A stretch of DNA of 58,353 nt from Hyphomicrobiales bacterium (lineage in GTDB: Bacteria > Pseudomonadota > Alphaproteobacteria > Rhizobiales > Beijerinckiaceae). The stretch spans positions 1 to 58,353 of the forward strand of contig JAFBAK010000105.1 in assembly GCA_019247795.1 (NCBI GenBank), read 5' to 3'. Positions 17,101-24,255 of the stretch are shown here, in pieces; the first letter of the stretch is position 1, and each line of letters begins with the position of its first letter. Position numbers and translations under genes: made by a program. The notes under the pieces are model-generated. The model was not told where the DNA came from. It saw only the letters and a program-made list of their open reading frames with translations, and did no database searches.

Positions 17101-17133
17101 AGAAAAAGGCCCCGACGCACATGCATCGGGGCC
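17101..17133 (-). terminator. rho-independent terminator
   Basis: Read on the minus strand, GGCCCCGA (17133-17126) and TCGGGGCC (17115-17108) form an 8-bp stem with a ten-base loop, followed by TTTTTCT. It lies 25 bp after the stop of the DUF1236 gene. Confidence 0.82.
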
Positions 17134-17157
17134 CCGCCTGCAACCCTGAAAGCGCAC

Positions 17158-17514
17158 TCACTCGATGACGCGCACCACTCGGTGAGTACGGCGATCGACG
17201 ATCACGCGCCGGTTGTTCAAGATGGTATAGCTGTAGGTGTCATACTCCGGAACCGGATAGTAAGTGACAGTGTCGGGCAAAGTCTCGCCCACGACCACCG
17301 GCCCCTGGTAGACGACGGAAGGTTGCGGAGGAAGGGCCGATCCAGTGATCGCACCGACCGCGCCGCCTACTGCGGCACCAACCGGCCCACCAACCACGGC
17401 GCCGACGGCGGCGCCACCCACGGCTCCGCCCACGGTTCCGCCGGCGTTTTGAGCATAAGCAGCGGGACTCGCGAGCAGCGCGGTCGCCGCGGCTGCGACG
17501 TAGAGTATTTTCAT
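17158..17514 (-). CDS. DUF1236-type secreted protein with glycine-zipper segment
   Basis: 118 residues. A clear Sec signal peptide (MKILYVAAAATALLASPAAYAQ) is followed by a glycine-zipper stretch of about 35 residues (repeats of GGAVGG / GAVVGGPVGA) and a C-terminal domain with VTYYPVPEYDTYSYTILNNRRVIVDRRTHRVVRVIE, the pattern of DUF1236 proteins common in Hyphomicrobiales. Likely periplasmic or outer-membrane associated. AAGGG precedes the ATG; it has its own EcfG-like promoter and terminator, so it is a monocistronic stress-type gene. Confidence 0.85.
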   Translation of the reverse strand: MKILYVAAAATALLASPAAYAQNAGGTVGGAVGGAAVGAVVGGPVGAAVGGAVGAITGSALPPQPSVVYQGPVVVGETLPDTVTYYPVPEYDTYSYTILNNRRVIVDRRTHRVVRVIE

Positions 17515-17840
17515 GACCCTTCTCCCTTATGAAGCGCATCGAACATGCGCATCGACCGCGTGAATACGTGCGACCAGTAAGTGAGTTCCCCATCGCCCGA
17601 GCCGGCAAAGCGTCGAGATGGCCTGGGGGCTGCGATGAAATCACCCTTCTCCTCCCGCTGCGATCGCGTGCATCCCACTGAACCATGGCAGTTCGGCTCT
17701 CGTTTTCATCCTTCTTGTCGTAATCCTCGAGAAAAGAGGGGAATCGATCGAGATTTCCAGCGCTGCGTCTTAGAGTGCGCGCCGGGAACTTCACGGTAAA
17801 TTGAAAGATTATGATATCGGAATTGACCGGGAGGACCGTC
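17515..17840. other. divergent intergenic region between DUF1236 and DUF883 genes
   Basis: 326 bp without a convincing gene. It holds the EcfG-like promoter of the minus-strand gene (17564-17589) and, toward the plus-strand gene, a perfect GGAAC at 17785-17789 whose -10 partner is weak (GATT after 17 bases). Nothing else was recognised. Confidence 0.6.
17564..17589 (-). promoter_or_regulatory. EcfG-like promoter (GGAAC-N16-CGTAT)
   Basis: On the minus strand GGAAC (17589-17585), 16 bases, then CGTAT (17568-17564), identical in both boxes and spacing to the elements at 17007-17032 and 25814-25839. It lies 50 bp upstream of the DUF1236 start. Confidence 0.7.
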
Positions 17841-18176
17841 ATGCAATCCGACGCGACGAGGAACTTCGATAAAACAGCTTCGGCAAAATCGAATGATGGT
17901 GAATCGAATCGCAACGATTTGGAGACATTGCGCCGCGAAGTGAACAAGCTTGCGCAAACAGTCGGCGATCTTACGCAGAACCAGATTTCTTCCGCGCGAG
18001 GCCAGGTCTCGCAGGCGCTCGGAGCAGCGTCCGACCAGCTCGCCCAATCCGCCGCCGCGACACAGGACAGGCTGATGACTCTCGAGGCGGATCTCGAAAA
18101 CTACGTTCGTCAGAAGCCGCTCTATTCGGTTCTCGTGGCGTTGGGTGTCGGCTTCCTGCTCGGCAAGATGAGCTGA
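17841..18176 (+). CDS. DUF883 (ElaB/YqjD-type) membrane-anchored protein
   Basis: 111 residues. A charged N-terminus leads into a long amphipathic helical region (LETLRREVNKLAQTVGDLTQNQISSARGQVSQALGAASDQLAQ) and one C-terminal membrane helix, LYSVLVALGVGFLLGKMS, the layout of ElaB/YqjD/DUF883 proteins that tether ribosomes to the inner membrane in stationary phase in E. coli. GGAGG lies six bases before the ATG, which decided the start over an in-frame alternative at 17811. A GGAAC box at 17785 suggests stress control, but its -10 element is poor. Confidence 0.82.
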   Translation: MQSDATRNFDKTASAKSNDGESNRNDLETLRREVNKLAQTVGDLTQNQISSARGQVSQALGAASDQLAQSAAATQDRLMTLEADLENYVRQKPLYSVLVALGVGFLLGKMS

Positions 18177-18219
18177 GGCGGATAGCCCTGAGGTCCTGCC
18201 GAGATAGAGAAAGAAAGAT

Positions 18220-18441
18220 CTACCTTGATCTCATGGCGCTGAGTGCGATGGTCCTGAGCTTGTCGGGATCCCGCTCGCCTGCTTCGACAGCGGCGAGCAA
18301 TTCCCTGGTCAGGGCGGCCGAAGTTTCCGTGCGCTTTGCCTTGGACATCGGCTTGGCCAAAGCCGCTTCGATCTCGCGCCAGGCGGATTCATAGGCGACA
18401 GAAACGATCTTGACGGTTTCCGGATCAAATGCGCGCGCCAT
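18220..18441 (-). CDS. small conserved-looking cytoplasmic protein, function unknown
   Basis: 73 residues, MARAFDPETVKIVSVAYESA then a helical, charged sequence (WREIEAALAKPMSKAKRTET, LTRELLAAVEAGERDPDKLR). No signal peptide, membrane helix or cysteine. GAGGGAG lies just before the ATG. A longer frame to 18771 exists, but the extra part overlaps the coding end of the PAS-LuxR gene. The shape resembles small rhizobial proteins of about 70 residues annotated as hypothetical. It lies downstream of the PAS-LuxR gene on the same strand. Confidence 0.65.
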   Translation of the reverse strand: MARAFDPETVKIVSVAYESAWREIEAALAKPMSKAKRTETSAALTRELLAAVEAGERDPDKLRTIALSAMRSR

Positions 18442-18562
18442 GGCTCCCTCACTCAGCGGTCGAGCGATTTCGCTCAGACACCCCGCCCCGCTGCAAGGCT
18501 CGCAGTCGTTTTTTTCAGCTCGCAAAACTACGACGCCGATGGCGCTAGACCTAGATGCAAAT

Positions 18563-18581
18563 CTACTAAATAAATTAGTGG
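18563..18581 (-). terminator. weak hairpin directly after the PAS-LuxR stop
   Basis: CCACTAA and TTAGTAG (minus strand) can pair across a five-base AT loop, giving a 7-bp stem with one G-T pair, starting right at the TAA of the upstream gene. It lacks a proper T run, so it may only attenuate. Confidence 0.35.
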
Positions 18582-20072
18582 TTATCGACCAGTTCTCCGG
18601 CGCGGCCAGATCGCGTCCTTTCCGGTGATGCCGCGCTCGCGAGCCCAGATCACCGCGGCAGCACGCCGGCGGACGCCAATTTTGTGGTAAAGTGAGGAGA
18701 TGTGATTGCGGACGGTGTTGGGCGAGAGCTTCAGACTCGCGCTCATCTCCTTGTCGCTTTCGCCTTGGCAAATAAGCGCGAGCACCTGCCGTTCGCGCGT
18801 CGTCAAATCTTCAATCGCCCCGCTTGCCTCCTCTGAGCGCGGGATGCGCCGCAAGGCGGCGAGCTTCTCCACGATGGCGCGGCTGAACCAGGAGGCATCA
18901 GCCATCACCGTCTCGATCGCGGTGATCAGCTCGTCTTCGGACCGCCTCTGAGCGGTGACGTCCTGCAGGACGCAGAGCACGCTTTCGCCCTCGTTGATGT
19001 TCACGGCGTCAGCGAAAGCCAGGCAATCGACGATTGAGCCGTCCTTGCCTCGCAATTTCAAATCGACATTTCGGACGCTGCCCGCCTTGTGGATTTCGGC
19101 CTCGAAGCGCTGGCCCGCGCTCTTGTCGGACCAGAGCTCGCGCTCGGTCGCAGTCCGCCCGAGGAGCTCTTCCTCCGTGTATCCGGACATGCGCTTGAAT
19201 GCTTCATTCACATCAGTGAGCGTGAACTCAGGGATCTTCAAGATCATCCCAGGGACAGGAGACAGCCGGAAGGATTTCGCGAAGCGCTCTTCGCTGTGCC
19301 GCAAGGCGGCCTCCGCCTTCTTGCGCGGGTCCAGATCCGCGAAGGTAAAGAGCATGCACTTCTCATCCGCGATCTCGAGCGGCTCGCCAGCGACGATGAC
19401 GGCCTTGAAGGTGCCGTCCGGCAAGGGAAGGGAGGCCTCCATTTGCGGAATGGTATGGCCCAGTTTCAGCTTCTCGAGAGCGACCTCGCGTTTGTCCGCT
19501 TCATTGAGGACATCGAGCTTGCCGAGAGCAAGGCCGATGACGTCACGGCGTACATACCCGGTCATCTCGAGGAAGCCAGGATTGACCTTGATGTAACGGT
19601 GATCGGACAAACGGCAGATGATCGCAGGGGCCGGGTTGGCATGAAACGCGCTCTCGAAGCGCTCCTCGGCCTCGAAACGCTCCGTCTCATCGCGAACGAT
19701 GAGCACGTGGTAGTCGAGATCTCCACTATCGCGGCCTACCGGAAGGCTGCGGAATACGAAATAGCGGGGACGCGCGCGGGGGCCGAGCCGGATCATCCGG
19801 ACCGTCAACTCGTCGAAGATTTCCCCCGCGATGGTTCGATCAAGAGGGTATTTTGATTTTTCGACCGGGCGATTGTTGAGGTATTCAAGCTTGTACTTGC
19901 GTCGATACCCGGCGGGCGTTCCTCCAAGCTCGCGGATGCTCTTTGCCCCGTGAATCGTGAGGGCGGCTTGGTTGGCCCAGGTGATCTTCTCGTTGCGATC
20001 GATGAGGATGATGCCTTCGGTGAGCCCGGCGATGACCCGCTGCAATTGTCGATAATTGGCGCTCGGCTTCAA
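18582..20072 (-). CDS. PAS-domain LuxR family transcriptional regulator
   Basis: 496 residues. Three PAS-like modules: about residues 8-125 (IAGLTEGIILIDRNEKITWAN), 135-250 (FHANPAPAIICRLSDHRYIKVNPGFLEMTGY) and 260-375 (FRLSPVPGMILKIPEFTLTDVNEAFKRMSGY). A C-terminal LuxR helix-turn-helix follows near 420-485 (LTTRERQVLALICQGESDKEMS, TVRNHISSLYHKIGV). There is no kinase or receiver domain, so it would sense directly and bind DNA. The start is a TTG preceded by GGCAGGG. Position among stress and envelope genes suggests it controls some of them; signal and targets are unknown. Confidence 0.85.
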   Translation of the reverse strand: MKPSANYRQLQRVIAGLTEGIILIDRNEKITWANQAALTIHGAKSIRELGGTPAGYRRKYKLEYLNNRPVEKSKYPLDRTIAGEIFDELTVRMIRLGPRARPRYFVFRSLPVGRDSGDLDYHVLIVRDETERFEAEERFESAFHANPAPAIICRLSDHRYIKVNPGFLEMTGYVRRDVIGLALGKLDVLNEADKREVALEKLKLGHTIPQMEASLPLPDGTFKAVIVAGEPLEIADEKCMLFTFADLDPRKKAEAALRHSEERFAKSFRLSPVPGMILKIPEFTLTDVNEAFKRMSGYTEEELLGRTATERELWSDKSAGQRFEAEIHKAGSVRNVDLKLRGKDGSIVDCLAFADAVNINEGESVLCVLQDVTAQRRSEDELITAIETVMADASWFSRAIVEKLAALRRIPRSEEASGAIEDLTTRERQVLALICQGESDKEMSASLKLSPNTVRNHISSLYHKIGVRRRAAAVIWARERGITGKDAIWPRRRTGR

Positions 20073-20155
20073 TCTCGCACCCTGCCCTTCAACAAGACGC
20101 GAACGCTGCGACTACAGGCGCGCCGGTATAGTGACTTCGAGGAAAGGAGGTCGCG

Positions 20156-20171
20156 CGGCCGCCAGCGGCCG
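20156..20171 (-). terminator. GC hairpin after the 26-residue peptide gene
   Basis: CGGCCG-CCAG-CGGCCG is a six-base-pair GC stem with a four-base loop, just after the stop of the minus-strand tiny gene. Only a short pyrimidine-rich tail follows, so termination is uncertain. Confidence 0.3.
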
Positions 20172-20178
20172 GACAGGG

Positions 20179-20259
20179 CTAGTGGTGCGAGAAGAGTGCC
20201 AGAAGGATGATGATGGGGATCGGCACACCCAATAACCATAGAAGAATTGAACGACCCAT
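20179..20259 (-). CDS. tiny membrane peptide of 26 residues (ILLWLLG family)
   Basis: Product begins MGRSILLWLLGVPIPIIILL and ends ALFSHH, nearly the same as the 28-residue peptide at 16839-16925 (shared GILLWLLG/SILLWLLG core, PIPxIILLALF, His-His end). GGAAGGAG lies seven bases before the ATG. It follows the multi-pass membrane protein gene at 20367-21188 by about 107 bp and may be expressed from it; no EcfG-like promoter was seen directly upstream. Function unknown. Confidence 0.7.
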   Translation of the reverse strand: MGRSILLWLLGVPIPIIILLALFSHH

Positions 20260-20366
20260 TTCTGCGCTCCTTCCGGTCATTACGTCGCTCGCGGCGACCC
20301 TTGGCGAGTAAACCTATTCGGACATCCAGCCCTTCGAAAAAGCGGTTTCAGCTCCCGAAGCCCCCT

Positions 20367-21188
20367 CTAGGTTTCAATGTCACTTCGGTCGCGAAGCTGC
20401 CCGCCCTCGGTCGCGGCGAGGCTCGCCGCAAAGGCGCCGAGAAGCATCGAAGCTGCGAGCCAAAGCGAGAATCGGGCGATGGCCTTGCGCGCTGCATCCA
20501 GGGCCGCTTTCGCTTGGTCGATCACCTCGCCGACACGCTTTTCGGCATCACCTTGGCTCAAGCCCGTGCGCGCCGCGACGAGTTGCGCCAAGTAGCTCCG
20601 GTCCCCAGGACTAACGTCTCCGTCCCGCAAACCATTGGTCAGGATTCTGAGCACTTCGCCGCGATTGTCGGCGTTCGACGCGGGCGCGCCTGTGGGTCGC
20701 AGCAGCGAGTCAGCAAAATAGTCGACTGGCGAGCCGCCGCTCTGGCGTATCCCGCCCCCGGCGGCTTGCAGCATCCCGCCCGCGGCACCGCCGGCGAGAT
20801 TGGCCGAAGCCGACGCCAGGAAGGCGACCGTGATCACGGTCGCGAAGGCCCAGGCTACGAAGCCATGCGCCGTATCGCGGAAATAGGTTTCATGTGAGTG
20901 AAGTCTCGCCCATTTGCGGCGAAGCCTTCCTGCGATGTAGCCGCCGACGGTCGACGAGAGGCAGGCGGCCACGAGAAGGTAGATGCCCGCAGCCACGCTG
21001 AGGGTCGTCGCAGACACACCCGAGCCCGACCAGGGGGAAACGACCGAGAAACCCATTCCCGCCCCGAAGGCGAGGAGCATCAGCGAGAGGGCGGCGATGA
21101 CGACCGCTCCCGCCGCGACTGCTCCCCAAGACACGCCGGCAACGGAAGATTCGGTAACAATGGTTTCGGGTATGGCAGTTTGAGACAT
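20367..21188 (-). CDS. multi-pass inner membrane protein, function unknown
   Basis: 273 residues. Four hydrophobic segments: SWGAVAAGAVVIAALSLMLLAFG, TTLSVAAGIYLLVAACLSSTVGGYIAGR, FVAWAFATVITVAFLASASANLAGG, and a C-terminal ARFSLWLAASMLLGAFAASLAA. Between helices 3 and 4 is a soluble region of about 100 residues with SYLAQLVAARTGLSQGDAEKRVGEVIDQAKAALDAARKA, an amphipathic segment. Similar proteins in Hyphomicrobiales are labelled hypothetical or PhnA-like without functional proof. The ATG at 21188 is used; a GTG two codons upstream sits closer to the GGGGAGG and is an alternative start. Confidence 0.7.
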   Translation of the reverse strand: MSQTAIPETIVTESSVAGVSWGAVAAGAVVIAALSLMLLAFGAGMGFSVVSPWSGSGVSATTLSVAAGIYLLVAACLSSTVGGYIAGRLRRKWARLHSHETYFRDTAHGFVAWAFATVITVAFLASASANLAGGAAGGMLQAAGGGIRQSGGSPVDYFADSLLRPTGAPASNADNRGEVLRILTNGLRDGDVSPGDRSYLAQLVAARTGLSQGDAEKRVGEVIDQAKAALDAARKAIARFSLWLAASMLLGAFAASLAATEGGQLRDRSDIET

Positions 21189-21309
21189 TGGCACGGCGAC
21201 CTCCCCAGTCCAGGCGATCCGATAGTTTGCCAAAGCCAAATTCCTGAAACGTCGCGAAGTTCCCGAAACGGGTTGGATCTTCGTCGAAACACTATCCAGA
21301 AAATACGGT

Positions 21310-23322
21310 CTACTGTCCTTCGCCGACCACGGTCAGTATTGGGCGTGATGACGTCGAAGGAGCCCGGTTGTCTTTTGGCTCTTCGCTCTGCGTCGCGGCC
21401 GTCACGCAAGCGTGGATTGCCTCGCGCAGCGAGCCCGCGTGAAAGTCGGCGCTGACCCCCATACGAAGCCGCTCGTCCTTCGAGGTGGGCTCCGAGTCCG
21501 ACCACAGGCCGACGAGAACGGTCGCCTTGGGCAAGCGCTGATGCAGGCGCCGCAACAAATGCCGTAGATGAGGAAGATTGCGCTCAACCTCGAGATAGGT
21601 CACGCAGATCATCGCCGCTCCCTCGTCTGCGAAGCTCGCGGAGCGCGAACGCGAGATCGCCGCGTGCGAGACCACGCGGGCACCCAAACCGTGCTTATCG
21701 AGCAGTTGGGCGAGCATTGCCGAAGCCGTTCCGTCGAAGGGGCCGCGTCCGCAAACGCACAAAACGGGGGTGTCGCTTTGCCAAGCCGGCCGCAGGTCTT
21801 CGCGTTGAAGGGTTGGGATGTCTTCCACCGGCCCCTTTGGTGCGTTGCGATCCTCATCCGGCGCCGACTTGTCCCGTTCCTTCGCCTCCACAGGCGGGGC
21901 GGAATCGTCGAAGACTTCGAGCTCGTGGATGAGCGCGCTCAAGTCCTCTCTGATCTTTTCGAGCTTCTCAGGGCCGATGACCCCACGCTCCACGTCATGG
22001 GCCGCGAGCTTCATCCCCTCAAGCGCGACCTCGTCGTAATAGGCGCAAAGTGAGCGCTCCTTGAGCAGGAGCTCGGCCTGGTCGAGCGCTTCGTCCGGAT
22101 CGCCCGCAATCATGCGCTGATAAAAGTTCTCGACCGGGGTGAGTGCCGGGCGATCTCCCAAAGCGACGTCCAGAAATTGCAGGCGGTCCACATGGCGGCC
22201 GAGAACGAGCAGGCACAAGGTGAGCGGCGTCGAGAGAATGAGGCCGAGCGGCCCCCAGAGCCATGTCCAGAAGGTCGCCGACACGATAACGGAGATGGGC
22301 GACAATCCCGTGCTGTGGCCGTAAAGGAACGGCTCGACGGCTTGGCTCATGGTGATCTCGACGACGATGTAGAGCGCCGCCGTCCAGAGCAGCATCGACC
22401 AGCCCGGATCGACGGCTGAGGCAAGCGCAAGGGCGGGAATCGCCGAAAGGGGCGCGCCGATATAGGGAATGAATCGGAGAAGGGCGCCCAACACGGCCCA
22501 GAGGATCGGTGAGGGGACGCCGATGAAGAAGAGGCCCATGCCGATGATGACGCCGAAGCCCGCGTTCACGCCCAAAAGCGCCAAAAGATAGTCGCTGAGC
22601 CGTTCGGCGGCATCGTCCATGGCGAGGGTCGTACGATGCAGGTCTCCGGAGCCGAAAAGGCTGATCAGCCGATCGCGTAGATCCTCCCGTTGCAGCAAGA
22701 CGAAAATCGCCACGACGAAGGTTGCCGCCAGCGTGGCAAGCGGGCTCACGACAGGGGTGAGGATGCTTTCCGCGATCTCCAGCGGCGAGCGCTCAGGCTG
22801 GTGCACTTCGACCGGAAGCGGCTTCTGCTCGGGATTTGCTTTTGATGGACCCGTATCGGCATTCGATGAAGCCGGTTTCGGTTGCTCGGTCTGTGCCGGT
22901 TCGAGCTGGCGTGCCCATCTGGATACAAGAGCGGTGGCTCTGTCGAAGGTGGACTTGCGCACGGCCTCGACCTTGCCGCGAATGGTCGTTTCGTAGCGCG
23001 GAACCTGGCTTGCCATGTCCGCTATCTGCGTGCCGATCAACCCCGCGATGCCGAGCACCACGGCGATCGAGAGGAGCACGGCCAGCAATACTGAAGGAAC
23101 GCGCCAGAGGCCCAGGTGCCGCAAGAGCTTGACTACCGGGGCGAGCACGAATGCCAACAAAACCGCAAGTGTGATGGGGATGATAACTTCGCGAGCCAAA
23201 TAGAGGCCGGCGACGATCACGACAAGTAATGCGAGATTGAACAACGCGGTGAGGCTCGCATTGCTGTCCGCAGGTCGAGCCAGGGCGGGCGGTCTGGCCG
23301 CGGTAGGGTTTTGTTCCGGCAT
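21310..23322 (-). CDS. AI-2E family (PerM/UPF0118) transporter with C-terminal soluble domain
   Basis: 670 residues. The first ~380 residues are a PerM/AI-2E-family carrier: LLVVIVAGLYLAREVIIPITLAVLLAFVLAPVVKLL, a Lys/Pro-rich periplasmic insert, VVAIFVLLQREDLRDRLISLFG, LLGVNAGFGVIIGMGLFFIGVP, LLRFIPYIGAPLSAIPALALA, GHSTGLSPISVIVSATFWTWLWGPLGLILSTPLTLCLLVLGRHV. The rest is cytoplasmic: a helical stretch (ENFYQRMIAGDPDEALDQAE), a linker, and an alpha/beta domain (VLCVCGRGPFDGTASAMLAQLLDKHG ... ATVLVGLWSDSE). Most family members stop near residue 350-380. The ATG at 23322 gives the family's normal N-terminus; an open frame extends 74 codons further upstream. Confidence 0.85.
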   Translation of the reverse strand: MPEQNPTAARPPALARPADSNASLTALFNLALLVVIVAGLYLAREVIIPITLAVLLAFVLAPVVKLLRHLGLWRVPSVLLAVLLSIAVVLGIAGLIGTQIADMASQVPRYETTIRGKVEAVRKSTFDRATALVSRWARQLEPAQTEQPKPASSNADTGPSKANPEQKPLPVEVHQPERSPLEIAESILTPVVSPLATLAATFVVAIFVLLQREDLRDRLISLFGSGDLHRTTLAMDDAAERLSDYLLALLGVNAGFGVIIGMGLFFIGVPSPILWAVLGALLRFIPYIGAPLSAIPALALASAVDPGWSMLLWTAALYIVVEITMSQAVEPFLYGHSTGLSPISVIVSATFWTWLWGPLGLILSTPLTLCLLVLGRHVDRLQFLDVALGDRPALTPVENFYQRMIAGDPDEALDQAELLLKERSLCAYYDEVALEGMKLAAHDVERGVIGPEKLEKIREDLSALIHELEVFDDSAPPVEAKERDKSAPDEDRNAPKGPVEDIPTLQREDLRPAWQSDTPVLCVCGRGPFDGTASAMLAQLLDKHGLGARVVSHAAISRSRSASFADEGAAMICVTYLEVERNLPHLRHLLRRLHQRLPKATVLVGLWSDSEPTSKDERLRMGVSADFHAGSLREAIHACVTAATQSEEPKDNRAPSTSSRPILTVVGEGQ

Positions 23323-23500
23323 GGGCGATACCCGGCGACCTTGGTTGGATCGAAACCAGCCAGCACGACTGTTTGTTCCGGCAGACTCCTGATCCGCCGG
23401 CGAGCCATCCGCGCCCGCCGTTTCCGAGCAGCCGCCGCGCCGTCGACCCGCTGCCGCTCGCCCTAATTCGGAGGTCGGGCGCCCTGGTGCGCGACCTCCT

Positions 23501-24118
23501 TTACGCCAAGGCGAGGACGATATCGAAACGCGCTTGCAGACCATCCTGGGTCGTTTTGACCTGCATCAAGAGCTCGCGGCGAAACAATTCGTCGCTGCGG
23601 TTTCGCTCCTCGTCCGGAAAATAGAATTGCGTCGTCAGCACGGATTTTCCAGGAGCCTGGACCTTCACGTGGTAATGCCGTGTGCGCCCGGGATAAAGCC
23701 CCGGCAAGATTGTCTGAAAAGCGTAGCGACCCGCAGAGTCCGTAAAGACGTGTCCGCGCAAGTTGAAGCCGTTATTGTCGTAAACGCCCTTGTCGTCAGC
23801 ATGCCAAAGATCGACGAGTGCTTTTGGCACGGGACGGCAGGACCGGGTCAGCACCAAACCGGAAAGCTCGACAGGACGACCCAAGATGCCACGCGTGCGC
23901 AGATCGGCGCGATGCGGCGAGCGCGGCTTGAAATAGGGACCTTCGGTCTCGGCGAGGGTCGGATCGCCATGATCGTCGCAAGCGGGGGTAGGCGAACTTT
24001 GCTGGGCCCGCAGCTTCTCGGTCGCGACCAAGAGTCCTCCGACGGCGACGGAGCCTGTCGCCAGCATCCGCCGGCGCGAGAACTTTGCGTAAGACGGCTT
24101 GGCACTGCCTTCGAACAT
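23501..24118 (-). CDS. Tat-exported intradiol ring-cleavage dioxygenase-like protein
   Basis: 205 residues. The N-terminus SRRRMLATGSVAVGGLLVATEKLRAQ is a twin-arginine signal. The rest is the beta-sandwich of protocatechuate 3,4-dioxygenase/hydroxyquinol-type proteins: TLAETEGPYFKP, ELSGLVLTRSCRPVPKALVDLWHADDKGVYDNNG, FTDSAGRYAFQTILPGLYPGRTRHYHVKV. The expected Fe(III) ligands appear present as two Tyr (VYDNNG and LYPGRT) and two His (RHYHVKV). Length matches the family. The start at 24118 has GGAGAGG upstream. No other aromatic-ring pathway genes adjoin it; exported relatives are common and mostly uncharacterised. Confidence 0.82.
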   Translation of the reverse strand: MFEGSAKPSYAKFSRRRMLATGSVAVGGLLVATEKLRAQQSSPTPACDDHGDPTLAETEGPYFKPRSPHRADLRTRGILGRPVELSGLVLTRSCRPVPKALVDLWHADDKGVYDNNGFNLRGHVFTDSAGRYAFQTILPGLYPGRTRHYHVKVQAPGKSVLTTQFYFPDEERNRSDELFRRELLMQVKTTQDGLQARFDIVLALA

Positions 24119-24255
24119 CGTCCTCTCCAAAGCTCGATTTTTGCGAATGCCGCCCGCTCATAGCATGCGTCGTCGTCAGCGTCTCGCGTCAACCGAATGC
24201 GAATTAGCGCGGTGGCATGTTCGGCGACTTGTGCGGGGAGGGCGCTTGCCTGCCC

